A DNA stretch of 64,000 nt from DATHGT01 sp035317605 (lineage in GTDB: Bacteria > Methylomirabilota > Methylomirabilia > Rokubacteriales > CSP1-6): the NCBI GenBank assembly GCA_035317605.1, contig DATHGT010000344.1, forward strand, positions 1 through 64,000, written 5' to 3'. The translations under genes and the position numbers were made by a program. Each line of letters opens with the position of its first letter. Position 1 is the stretch's first letter. The notes under the pieces are model-generated. The model was not told the origin of the DNA. It saw nothing but the letters and a program-made list of their open reading frames with translations, and did not search any database. This document shows positions 33,800-42,297 of this stretch, piece by piece.

Positions 33800-34558
33800 T
33801 CAGCCGCGCCGGAACGCGTGCTCGCCCCACTCGTACTCGATCGTCACGTGGCAGGAGCGGCCCTTCACCGAGTAACGGGCCGCGCGCTCGGAGCCGGGGC
33901 CCGCGTGCGAGATGACGTCCGGCGGCAGGGTGCCGTCGGGCGGGATCTGCTGCCGCCGCTGGTGCACGCGACCGGCATACCGCGATTCGACGACGACCTC
34001 CTCGCCGGGAACGAAGCCCCGTCCGGTGGCGAGGAACCGCTGACCGCGATGAGAGACGAGCTCCAGGGTGACCACGCACCATCCGTCTTGCTCGACGATG
34101 GGCCGTGGGATCACCCGCGTGAACGCCGTGATCGCACGATCCTCGGAGACGATCGCCACTTCCCAGATGGCGCCCCGGAAGTACGCTCCGGGGTCGAACA
34201 CCATCTCGTTCAGGTCGCGGGCCCGGCCGTTGGAATCCTGAATGGAGATGAGCTTGCCGGCGCCGTCCGCGCGAAATCCCGAGACCACTTCGTGAAACCC
34301 GTGAGCGAAATCCCGCGTCCAGACGCCGAACGTCACCCCGGGCGGCACCCCGGTCGCGACCAGACGATATCGCCGCGAGGACGAGAACACGGCCGGGATC
34401 TGCGGCAGCTCGACGAGCTCCAGACGGATGCCGGGGGTGGCGCGGCGGGGGTCGAGGATCGCCGGATCGTGCGCGGTCACGCGCGCGGCCGACACGAACA
34501 GCAGGAGGACCGTGAGCGCGAGGCTCGGCGCGATCCGTCGAGGTGACCCGGGCCTCAC
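33800..34558 (-). CDS. Secreted protein of unknown function, coupled to the copper-radical oxidase
   Basis: A 252-residue protein with a signal peptide (RRIAPSLALTVLLLFVSAARVTAHD, cleavage about residue 30). The mature part is beta-rich: YRLVATGVPPGVTFGVWTRDF and later GRGFVPGEEVVVESRYAGRV suggest one or two Ig-like sandwiches. GTG 34558 overlaps the stop of the oxidase gene (GTGA), so the two products are translationally coupled. A partner, chaperone or cell-surface anchor for the oxidase is possible. No family recognised. Confidence 0.65.
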   Translation of the reverse strand: MRPGSPRRIAPSLALTVLLLFVSAARVTAHDPAILDPRRATPGIRLELVELPQIPAVFSSSRRYRLVATGVPPGVTFGVWTRDFAHGFHEVVSGFRADGAGKLISIQDSNGRARDLNEMVFDPGAYFRGAIWEVAIVSEDRAITAFTRVIPRPIVEQDGWCVVTLELVSHRGQRFLATGRGFVPGEEVVVESRYAGRVHQRRQQIPPDGTLPPDVISHAGPGSERAARYSVKGRSCHVTIEYEWGEHAFRRG

Positions 34559-37500
34559 TGGATTCTGATCGTCGCCGCCACGGACGGCACGCCGTTGGTG
34601 TCGACGAGGAAGAGCATGTAGTGTCCCGGCGGCGCGAGATTGGCGTTGGCCGGGGCCTGCACGCTGAGGCTGCCGCTTCCCGCGGTGAACCCCAGCGAGA
34701 GGAATCGCTGGTCCATGTTGATGGCGTGCGTCACCGAGCCGAGCCTGATGAGGGCGACGGACGCGATCCGCCCGGCGTCGGGCGTGCCGACCGCCATCGT
34801 CGCACCATAGGTGGCGCTGCCGGGGGCCGCGGTGATGGTGGGCCGCGCTCCTTTGAAGAGATACGGGGGCGAGTACAGCTGGCCGCTGAGCTGATCGGTC
34901 GGCTCGTCGACCCCGTTGAACCGGCCCCCGCCCATGACGAGCACGCGGGCATCGGGCATCAGCAGCGCGGTGGAATGATACAGGCGGGGCGCGGCCATGC
35001 TGGCCACGGTGGTCCACGTCTCGGTCGCCGGAGACCAGATCTCGGCGGGCAACGCGCCGCCGCTGACGCCCACGGCGTCGGTGGTGGCGCCGCCTCCGGT
35101 CACCAGCACGGTGCCGTCGGGCAGGACGGTCAGGACGTGATAGGTGCGCGCGTAGGCCATGGGAGCGAGCTGCCGCCACCGTGGCGCCGGTTGCGTCGTG
35201 TCGATGACGTACGTGGTCGCGGCCGACGGCACCACGGGGTCGTCGGGATGGTAGGAGGTTCCCGCTTTCAGGATCTTCCCCGGCAGGTACATCACCGCGC
35301 TGCCCCCGTCCACGGGATCGGGATCGACTGGGGTCCAGGTTTGCGCGGCGACGTCGAGGATCGAGCTGACGATCGGATGTTCCGAGGTGCTGGAGGCCAG
35401 CACGCGTCCGTCCGGGAGGACGTGCATATGCGGATAGTACGGGAGCGCCAGCGACGCCGCCGACAGCTCGGTCCACGTGTTCGTCTGCGGATTGTAGACT
35501 TCCGGGAGCGGGGCATCGCAGCCCGCGCAGCCCATCTCGCCCGCGGTGACGAGGACGCGCCCGTCCGGTAGCGTCGTCACCGTGGGATACCAGCGCGCCG
35601 TGCGCATCGGGCCCACGAGCGACCACGCGCGCGTGGCCGGATCGAAGAGGTTCGTGTCGGTCACTCCCGTGTGCCCTCCCTCGTGCCCGCCCGCGAAGAG
35701 CACGCGGCCGTCGGCGAGGTGGCAGTGGCCCGAGCAGAAGATGTTGGTGTTGTTGTTCCGGACGAGGGTGAACGTGTTCGTGGCGGGATTCCAGAGGCGG
35801 GCGTCGTTGCCCAGCCATTGACCGTCGGAGATCAAGACCTCGCCGGTCGGGAGCAAGCTCGCGTGCACGGCCACGATGGGCCACGCCATGGGCGCCGCCC
35901 ACTGACCGACGAGGGCCGGAGTGGCCGCGGCGACCGTGACCGGGACCGGCGCGCTGGTCGTGGAATTGCCGGCCGGATCGCGCGCGATCGCCGTGAGCGT
36001 ATGTCCGCCGCCGGACACCGTCGTCGTGTCCCAGGCCACCGCGTACGGTGTCGACGTCACCTCCGCGCCCACGGGCTGGCCGTCGACGAAGAACGCGACG
36101 CCGGCGATCCCGACGTCGTCCGACGCGGCGGCCGAGATCGTGGTCGTGCCGGAGACCGTGGAGCCGGACGCCGGCGCGGTGATGGCGACGCTCGGCGGCG
36201 AGTTGTCGGGTGGCGGAGGCGTCGCGCTGAACGCGACGAGCTGCATGATCCAGAACCCGGAGCCGGTGAGGGGGGCGGTGGCGGAGTAGGTACCGGCGGC
36301 CGTGACGATGCGGTCTTCCACGATGTCGCCGTCGGGGACGGTGATCATCCGGGACGTGAACCCGGTGCCGGGGCCGGCAGTCCCGGTGGCCACGAGGTTG
36401 GCGGCCACCAGCAGCACGTTGGCCGCGCTGGTGGTGAGGGATCCGGTGCTCGCCGTGACGCTCGATCCGGTGGCGGCGACGGCTCCATGCAGGGGGTTGA
36501 TGGCATCGAGGCCGCCGTACTCGAGGATGCGGATATCGGGATAGACCGCGGCGGTCGAGAAGCGGACGGTCACGGTGTTCGCCCCGCTGCGGATGTTCTT
36601 CGCGAAATAGATGGCCTGCGAGGCCTGACCGGCGCGGACCGTGGGCCCGACGGCGACGGCGTACGGATTGGCGGCGGAATCGATGACGGAAGACACCGTG
36701 GCCGACGCGTCATTCCAGCCGACCACGACGACGTTGAGGTTCCCGGCGCTCTGGGCGGCGGGGAAGGCCACCGTGACCGTCGTCTGCGGGGACTGGGGCA
36801 CCGCGTAGGCGCCCTGGACGAAGCGGATCGTGGCGGCGGCGTTGGTGACGGTGACCGGGACCGCGACGCTCGTGCTGACGTTACCGGCGGCGTCGCGCGC
36901 CCGCGCCGATACGGTATGGGCGCCGTTGGAGGCGGTGGTCGTGTTCCAGGGCAGCGAGAACGGTGGACCGGACTGCTCGGCGCCCAGCGCGACGCCGTCG
37001 AGCAGGAACTGCACGCCGGCCACGCCGACGTTGTCCGATGCCGTGGCGGTCACGGTGACGACGCCCGACACGCTCGCCCCGGAATTCGGTGCCGTGATGC
37101 TCACCGTGGGTGGTGTTGAGTCGAGCGCGGTGTACGTCACACTCAGGGTCGCCGTCCTGATGTTGCCCGCGGCATCGCGGGCGGTGACGGTGAGCACGTT
37201 GGTGCCGGCCTGAAGCGCGATGCCGCCGGCGGACCAGGTGGTCGTGCCGGTCGCCACGCCGCTGCCGCCTCGATCGCTGGCCCACGAGACCTGGGTGACC
37301 CCGACGTTGTCCGCCGCGGTGCCGCCGAGCGTGAGCGGGCTGGTGCTGGTGGCGTACGTCGGTCCCGTGGTCGGCGTGGAGATCGTCACGGTCGGCGGCG
37401 TGGAGTCGGGCGCGTTGTACGTCACGCTCAGCGTCGCGACACCACTGTTGCCCGCGGCATCGCGGGCGGTGACGGTGAGCACGTTGGTGCCGGCCAGGAG

Positions 37501-38394
37501 CGCGATGCCGCCCGCGGACCAGGTGGTCGTGCCGGTCGCGACACCGCTGCCGCCCCGGTCGCTGGCCCACGAGACCTGGGTGACCCCGACGTTGTCGGCC
37601 GCGGTGCCGCCGAGGGTGAGCGGGCTGGTGCTCGTGGTGTACGTCGCCGCCGTGGTCGGCGTGGTGATGGTGGCGGTCGGCGGCGTGGTGTCCGGCGGAG
37701 CACCACCGGCGGCGGCTTTGAACGCGACGAGCTGCATGACCCAGAACCCGCTGGAGCTGAGGGGCGCGGTGGCGCTGTAGGAGCCGGCGGCCGTGACGAT
37801 GCGGTCTTCCACGATGTCGCCGTCGGGAGTGGTGATCATGCGAGAGGTGTAGCCGGCGCCCGGACCGGTGGTGCCGGTGGCGACGACGTTGGCGGCCACG
37901 AGGAGGACGTTGGGTGTCGTGGTGGTGAGGGCGCCGCTGCTCGACGAGGCACTCGAGCCGGTGCTGGCGGCGGCCGCGTGCAGGGGGTTGGCGGGATCGA
38001 GGCCGCTGTACTCGAGGATGCGGATGTCGGGATAGATCGCCGGCTTGGTGAAGCGGACGGTGACCGTGTTGGCGCCGCTGCGGATGTTCTTGGCGTAATA
38101 GATGGCCTGCGTGGCCTTGCCGGGACGGACCGTGGGGCCGACGGCGAGCGCGTACGGGTTGGCGGCGGAATCGACGACCGAAGACACGGCGGCGGACGCG
38201 TCGTTCCAGCCGACGACGACGACGTTGAGGTTCCCCGCGGTCTGGGCGGCCGGAAAGCCCACGGTGACGGAGGTCTGTGGGGATTGGGGGACCGCGTAGC
38301 TGCTCTGGACGTAGCGAATCGTGGGGACCTGAGCCGCCACGGGACTGACCTGTGCGACCACCAGAAACATCAGCACGCCAGCCAATACGATCAC
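34555..38394 (-). CDS. Secreted multidomain copper-radical oxidase (galactose/glyoxal oxidase-like)
   Basis: 1279 residues. Signal peptide to about residue 22. A 210-residue beta-rich module (TIRYVQSSYAVPQSPQTSV...) is repeated once. It is interleaved with two near-identical 95-residue Ig-like units, another Ig-like domain (PTVSITAPNSGASVSG) and a last one before the catalytic part. From about residue 830 comes a kelch propeller and then a DUF1929 (galactose-oxidase C-terminal) domain. The copper-site residues all align with galactose oxidase: C887 (IFCSGH) and Y936 (RWYPT) for the Cys-Tyr cofactor, axial Y1139, and H1140 (LYHS) and H1223 (VTHAIN). The stacking Trp of galactose oxidase is not evident, so glyoxal or other aldehyde/alcohol oxidation giving H2O2 is likelier. 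GTG start with GGGAGAGGAA upstream. Confidence 0.88.
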   Translation of the reverse strand: MIVLAGVLMFLVVAQVSPVAAQVPTIRYVQSSYAVPQSPQTSVTVGFPAAQTAGNLNVVVVGWNDASAAVSSVVDSAANPYALAVGPTVRPGKATQAIYYAKNIRSGANTVTVRFTKPAIYPDIRILEYSGLDPANPLHAAAASTGSSASSSSGALTTTTPNVLLVAANVVATGTTGPGAGYTSRMITTPDGDIVEDRIVTAAGSYSATAPLSSSGFWVMQLVAFKAAAGGAPPDTTPPTATITTPTTAATYTTSTSPLTLGGTAADNVGVTQVSWASDRGGSGVATGTTTWSAGGIALLAGTNVLTVTARDAAGNSGVATLSVTYNAPDSTPPTVTISTPTTGPTYATSTSPLTLGGTAADNVGVTQVSWASDRGGSGVATGTTTWSAGGIALQAGTNVLTVTARDAAGNIRTATLSVTYTALDSTPPTVSITAPNSGASVSGVVTVTATASDNVGVAGVQFLLDGVALGAEQSGPPFSLPWNTTTASNGAHTVSARARDAAGNVSTSVAVPVTVTNAAATIRFVQGAYAVPQSPQTTVTVAFPAAQSAGNLNVVVVGWNDASATVSSVIDSAANPYAVAVGPTVRAGQASQAIYFAKNIRSGANTVTVRFSTAAVYPDIRILEYGGLDAINPLHGAVAATGSSVTASTGSLTTSAANVLLVAANLVATGTAGPGTGFTSRMITVPDGDIVEDRIVTAAGTYSATAPLTGSGFWIMQLVAFSATPPPPDNSPPSVAITAPASGSTVSGTTTISAAASDDVGIAGVAFFVDGQPVGAEVTSTPYAVAWDTTTVSGGGHTLTAIARDPAGNSTTSAPVPVTVAAATPALVGQWAAPMAWPIVAVHASLLPTGEVLISDGQWLGNDARLWNPATNTFTLVRNNNTNIFCSGHCHLADGRVLFAGGHEGGHTGVTDTNLFDPATRAWSLVGPMRTARWYPTVTTLPDGRVLVTAGEMGCAGCDAPLPEVYNPQTNTWTELSAASLALPYYPHMHVLPDGRVLASSTSEHPIVSSILDVAAQTWTPVDPDPVDGGSAVMYLPGKILKAGTSYHPDDPVVPSAATTYVIDTTQPAPRWRQLAPMAYARTYHVLTVLPDGTVLVTGGGATTDAVGVSGGALPAEIWSPATETWTTVASMAAPRLYHSTALLMPDARVLVMGGGRFNGVDEPTDQLSGQLYSPPYLFKGARPTITAAPGSATYGATMAVGTPDAGRIASVALIRLGSVTHAINMDQRFLSLGFTAGSGSLSVQAPANANLAPPGHYMLFLVDTNGVPSVAATIRIQ
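36230..38330 (-). repeat. Internal duplications in the copper-radical oxidase gene
   Basis: The about 600-bp first module (near 37720-38330) recurs at about 36230-36840; for example both encode YAVPQSPQT and SGFW-MQLVAF. Between them two Ig-like units repeat with a 285-bp period (about 37131 and 37416) and are nearly identical at DNA level. Confidence 0.8.
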
Positions 38395-38485
38395 GTTCGC
38401 GTTCCTCTCCCTGCCGCTTCAGGGCTGGGGTCGACGGCCTTCGAGACCGTGCCCCCCTGACGGGGCACAAAGATAGCATTTTTAC
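38395..38485 (-). promoter_or_regulatory. Structured 5' leader of the copper-radical oxidase gene
   Basis: On the minus strand a TATCTT box (near 38472) precedes about 80 nt that can fold into three successive hairpins: TGCCCC/GGGGCA, ACGG/CCGT and CCCTG/CAGGG. Then come GGGAGAGGAA and the GTG start. It lacks the GEMM core, so it is not a second c-di-GMP-I aptamer. Class unknown. The remainder to 38601 shows only the divergent promoter area. Confidence 0.4.
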
Positions 38486-38601
38486 GGGGGCTGTCGGCTG
38501 AGGGGGCGGCGCCGGATCTCCGGGGTCGCATTGCCCTCCCTGGCCTTTTCTGATACACCCGCCACGCGGAGCGGCTGCGCTCGCATGGGAGGATCGCCGG
38601 C

Positions 38602-39462
38602 ATGACGACGGACGTGTACGCGGGCAAGGATCTGGGGACGCTCGATCTCACGATCACGGCCGAGATGGTTGACCACTACGTCAAGGGGCTCGACGAGCCG
38701 AACCCCTGGTACACGACCACGTCGCCGTTCGGCGGACCGGTGGCCCCGGTGATCGTCTACCAGCAGGCGGACAGCCAGTTCAAGGGCTGGTACCTCGACA
38801 ACCTCTTCGGCAACCTGTGGAGGCGCCAGGAGTGGGAGATCTACGCGCCGACGCGGGTGGGGCAGACCCTGCGCTGCACCGCTCGGGTGGCCGAGCGGTA
38901 TCGCCGGCGCGATCGCGACGTGGTGGCCCAGGAGATGTGGGTGCGCGACGACGCCGGGCAGCTGATCGCGCGCAGCGTCCATCACCAGAGCTTTCTGGCC
39001 GAGCAAACCAGCGGCGAGGTCACGCTGCGCGATCCCGCGGCCAAGGAAGGTGCCCGACAACACGTCGACCCCGCCGGGGAGCCGCTGTCGCTGGAGCTGC
39101 GGAAGACGTTCACCGAGGCGATGTGCGGCGAGTTCTTCTTCACGAGCCGGAACTATCACAACGACAAGGACGCCTCGAAAGAGTTGGGCTTCGGCGACAC
39201 CGTGATCGGCGGGCGCATGACGCTCTCCTGCGTCACCGAGCTGCTGACCCGGCACTTCGGCCGCGGCTTCTACCTGGGCGGCCGCCTGGACGTGAAGTTC
39301 ACCAACGTGCTGTGGCCGAACGAGCCCTTCACCACCCGCGGGATCATCACGGGGCGCCGCGTCGAGGGCGGCCAGACGCGGGCCGAGGTCACGGTGTTCT
39401 GCGAGAAGGCCGACGGGACCAAGATCATCGTGGCCGACGCCAGCGCGCTCGAGCAGAGCTGA
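38602..39462 (+). CDS. MaoC-like double-hotdog hydratase/dehydratase
   Basis: A 286-residue protein with two hotdog halves. The N-terminal half resembles MaoC_dehydrat_N (ITAEMVDHYVKGLDEPNPWY, IYAPTRVGQTLRCTARVAERYRRRDRDVVAQEMWVRDD). The C-terminal half has SRNYHNDKDASKELGFGDTVIGGRMTLSCVTELLTRHFG, a variant of the MaoC hydratase motif (D-x4-H region altered to N-x-H-N-D). It probably acts on an enoyl- or hydroxyacyl-CoA. GGGAGGA precedes the ATG. The zinc alcohol dehydrogenase follows after 13 nt. Confidence 0.8.
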   Translation: MTTDVYAGKDLGTLDLTITAEMVDHYVKGLDEPNPWYTTTSPFGGPVAPVIVYQQADSQFKGWYLDNLFGNLWRRQEWEIYAPTRVGQTLRCTARVAERYRRRDRDVVAQEMWVRDDAGQLIARSVHHQSFLAEQTSGEVTLRDPAAKEGARQHVDPAGEPLSLELRKTFTEAMCGEFFFTSRNYHNDKDASKELGFGDTVIGGRMTLSCVTELLTRHFGRGFYLGGRLDVKFTNVLWPNEPFTTRGIITGRRVEGGQTRAEVTVFCEKADGTKIIVADASALEQS

Positions 39463-39475
39463 GGAGGAGGACACC

Positions 39476-40525
39476 ATGAAGGGCGTGGTATTTCTCGGCG
39501 ACCGCAAGCTGGAGCTCAGGGAATTCGCCGATCCGACCCCCGGCCCGCGAGACGTGATCCTCGAGATCAAGGCCTCGGGCATGTGCGGCAGCGACCTGCA
39601 CAACTATCGTGCCCCCGCGGCGGCCGGCGCGGTCACCGGCGGCATCAAGCGAGAGGCCGGGATGATCGCCGGCCACGAGCCCTGCGGCGTGGTCGCGGCC
39701 CTGGGCGCCGGGGTCACCGAGAAGGAAGCGCAAGTCGGCCAGCGCGTGATGGATCACCACTACGACGGCTGCGGCCGCTGCAAGCACTGCCGGGCCGGCT
39801 GGACGCAGATGTGCCTCGAGGGGACGGTGGTCTACGGCTCGGGCGGACACGGCGGCCACGCCCGGTACATGAAGGTCCCGGTGTCGACGCTGGTGCCGCT
39901 GCCGGACCCGCTCACCTTCGTGACGGGCGCCGCGATCTCGTGCGGCACCGGCACGGCGTGGGGCGCGCTCAAGCGCATCAACCTGCAGGGCGGCGAGACC
40001 ATCGCCATCTTCGGCCAGGGCCCGGTCGGCCTGTCGGCCACGCAGTTCGCCGTGGTCATGGGCGCGCGGGTCATCGCCATCGACGTCTCGCCCGAGCGCC
40101 GCAAGCTCGCCGGCGCGTTCGGCGCCCACGAGCTGATCGACCCGAAATCCGTCGACGTCGTGGCCGCCATCCGCGATCTCACGCACGGCGAGGGCGCGCA
40201 CAAAACGCTGGACGCGTCCTCGGCGCCGGACGCCCGCGCCGCGGCGGTGCGCGCGGTGCGCTCGTGGGGCACGGCCTGCTTCGTCGGCGAGCGCGGCCAG
40301 GTGACCCTGGACGTGAGTCCCGATCTCCTGCGCCGCCAGGTGACCCTGGTCGGCTCCTGGACGTTCTCCAAGCAAGGCCAGGCCGAATGCGCCGAGTTCG
40401 TCGCCGACCGAAAGGTGGACGTGGAGAAGCTCTTCACCCACCGCTGGACGCTCGACCAGGCCAAGGAAGCCTACGAGCTCTTCGACACCCAGACCACGGG
40501 CAAAGCCGTCATCCTGCCGTCCTGA
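39476..40525 (+). CDS. Zinc-dependent alcohol dehydrogenase
   Basis: A 349-residue MDR-family dehydrogenase. Catalytic zinc ligands are the Cys of SGMCGSDLH and the His-Glu of GHEPCG. The structural-zinc lobe is DGCGRCKHCRAGWTQMC. The nucleotide motif is IAIFGQGPVGLSA, with Asp in VIAIDVS suggesting NAD+. It oxidises an alcohol or polyol; the substrate is unknown. GAGGAGGAGG precedes the ATG. Co-transcribed with the MaoC-like gene. Confidence 0.92.
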   Translation: MKGVVFLGDRKLELREFADPTPGPRDVILEIKASGMCGSDLHNYRAPAAAGAVTGGIKREAGMIAGHEPCGVVAALGAGVTEKEAQVGQRVMDHHYDGCGRCKHCRAGWTQMCLEGTVVYGSGGHGGHARYMKVPVSTLVPLPDPLTFVTGAAISCGTGTAWGALKRINLQGGETIAIFGQGPVGLSATQFAVVMGARVIAIDVSPERRKLAGAFGAHELIDPKSVDVVAAIRDLTHGEGAHKTLDASSAPDARAAAVRAVRSWGTACFVGERGQVTLDVSPDLLRRQVTLVGSWTFSKQGQAECAEFVADRKVDVEKLFTHRWTLDQAKEAYELFDTQTTGKAVILPS

Positions 40526-40586
40526 ACGAAGCAGGGCCAGGCGACTGGACTCGCGGCACGCCGAGCGGAAGGCTTCCCGGAGTCGC

Positions 40587-41909
40587 TCACTTGATTCGTG
40601 AGGCCAGTACGGCGGCCAGTTGGGTCGCGAGGATGCGGTTGCCCTCGTCGTTGAAGTGACAGCAATCATCCTCGAAAACTGGGATGGCAGTCTCCGCGAA
40701 GACCCTGCTCAAGTCGATGAAATCGACTTCACGGGCGCGGAGTTTCCGCCCCGCCGCCAGCAGCAGCGGATATCCCCTGGCCAGGGGCATCGCATAGTAC
40801 GCCTTTGGGTTCGCGAACGATGCGCGCTCAGCCTCCGTGAGGGGCTTGGTGCCGGCGAAATGCTGGTTGGGCTGCAGGACGTGAACATAGGGGATGTTTC
40901 GCGCGCGGAGACGTTCCGCCATCGCGAAACTGCCTTCCTCCCAGACACGGACCGCCTGCGCCAGGACCTCGCCGGGATCGCCCCGTCGTCCGCGCCACGG
41001 CCCCGTCTGCTGGAAGCTCAATCGCTCGGGGTCGTCCGTTCTGAACCGGTCGTTGAGCGCGTTGTTCGCCATGACCTCCCGCCTCATCAGGACGCGCCGT
41101 CCCAACCCCCAGACCAAGCGGACCGCGGCGGAAGGCGTGAGATGTGAATCCAGAAGGACACGCGCGAGGGCGGCCCGGGCATTACGAGCGCCCAAGCCGG
41201 TGGTCAGGTGCTCCAGCAATTCGGGATCGCCCGGGTTCAGCTCCGCGAACCAGCTCCAAGCGTGCGGGAAGGTCGGCTCAAAACCATTGGTCGTCCCGTT
41301 CATGAACGCAATCGCGACCTCGTTCACGCCGTCGAGATTCACCACCAGATCGAACTGCGCGCCCATCAGGAGGTAGTAGTCCAGGGCCAGCATCTGCTGG
41401 GGTTGCTTCCACCCGCCTTCGGCAATCGCATTGATGACCACGGTCCGGCCCCTCAGCGCCGGTGCTCGTGCCAGTTCTCGCTTCAACGTTTCGGCGGCGC
41501 GAACGTTAAGGTATACGGTCACCGATCCACCGAACAGCCCGACGACGAACTCGTTGGCGCTCGTCTTGCGATAGGCCGCCGGCACATCGCTGTGGAACCC
41601 GGTGGGCGAAATGGGAGTGCTGTAGAGCCGCGCGGGAGAATCCGCGTTGCTCACGAAGCCGACATACGGGTGCAGCGCGTACGTCGGAACCGGCGCCTTG
41701 CCCTTGGAGCCGCCCGCATCGCGTTCGACCCGGAGCGCCTCGCGGAATCCCTTCACCGCCGAGGGCGAGTAGGCGCATTGATTGAACAGCACCGCGACCA
41801 GCAGCAAGCCACACAGCTCGAGCGACACCACCAGTGACGCCGCCGCGATGAAGAGGCGCCCGAGCAGGCGCCACCCACGCATGCCGGCCACGGGGTGGCT
41901 CGTCGTCAC
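40587..41909 (-). CDS. Membrane-anchored SGNH-hydrolase-like protein
   Basis: A 440-residue protein with one N-terminal transmembrane helix (LFIAAASLVVSLELCGLLLVAVLF) and a periplasmic SGNH-like domain. GLFGGSVTVYL has the block-I Ser, FDLVVNLDGVNEVA the later Asn block, and DDCCHFNDEGNRILA the Asp-x-x-His pair. Such proteins often move acetyl groups on surface polysaccharides. The start is GTG 41909 with TAAGCT 9 nt upstream and no Shine-Dalgarno. A 12-bp palindrome (41929-41940) lies just upstream of the -10 box. Confidence 0.78.
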   Translation of the reverse strand: MTTSHPVAGMRGWRLLGRLFIAAASLVVSLELCGLLLVAVLFNQCAYSPSAVKGFREALRVERDAGGSKGKAPVPTYALHPYVGFVSNADSPARLYSTPISPTGFHSDVPAAYRKTSANEFVVGLFGGSVTVYLNVRAAETLKRELARAPALRGRTVVINAIAEGGWKQPQQMLALDYYLLMGAQFDLVVNLDGVNEVAIAFMNGTTNGFEPTFPHAWSWFAELNPGDPELLEHLTTGLGARNARAALARVLLDSHLTPSAAVRLVWGLGRRVLMRREVMANNALNDRFRTDDPERLSFQQTGPWRGRRGDPGEVLAQAVRVWEEGSFAMAERLRARNIPYVHVLQPNQHFAGTKPLTEAERASFANPKAYYAMPLARGYPLLLAAGRKLRAREVDFIDLSRVFAETAIPVFEDDCCHFNDEGNRILATQLAAVLASRIK

Positions 41910-42297
41910 GGAAGGGCGAGCTTACGGCAGCTCATGAGCTCGACAGGATTCCCACTCTCCGAGCCAGTCCTTCGTCGCCTCTTGACCTGCCCCCGTCCGG
42001 TGTCTTCGAGCAATGCCCGGCAATAGGCCGCGCGGGCGCTTTCCGTGTGTGCGGGGTGAAGGGAACCATTTTTAGGTCGGCCGGGATTATATCCGATGAG
42101 CGGGTGAGTGACTACGGCCCCGGAAATTTTACAAGACGAATGGTCCGGTCGGTTCGTCCTGACACGAGCGGCGTGCGATGCGGGCGAACGATCACGCATC
42201 GCAGGATGCCGGATGCGGCTGACCGCTTGTCGCTGTGCCGAGACCGGTGAAGCTTGGCCAAAGGTGCCTCACCGAGCGGAGGCACCGGTGACCGGTT
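41910..42297. other. Intergenic region without a gene
   Basis: Short frames here have no family features. It contains the palindrome AGCTCATGAGCT (41929-41940) in the presumed promoter of the SGNH gene. It also contains an AT-richer stretch around 42065-42135 and a hairpin at 42263-42286 downstream of the UbiD-family gene. I see no tRNA or known small RNA. Confidence 0.5.
42263..42286 (-). terminator. Hairpin downstream of the UbiD-family gene
   Basis: Perfect arms GGTGCCTC and GAGGCACC with an 8-nt loop, 12 nt beyond the minus-strand stop at 42298. No strong U-tract follows. Confidence 0.5.

Noticed and set aside
34555..38394. Calling the kelch protein a simple adhesin
   Set aside because: All five copper-radical residues are conserved in the right order and spacing, so an oxidase is the better call.
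38395..38485. Second c-di-GMP riboswitch before the oxidase gene
   Set aside because: The GCAAAGCC and CCGGGxTACCG core elements are missing.
41910..42260. tRNA or small RNA gene in the intergenic region
   Set aside because: No T-loop or cloverleaf pattern and no known RNA core was found.
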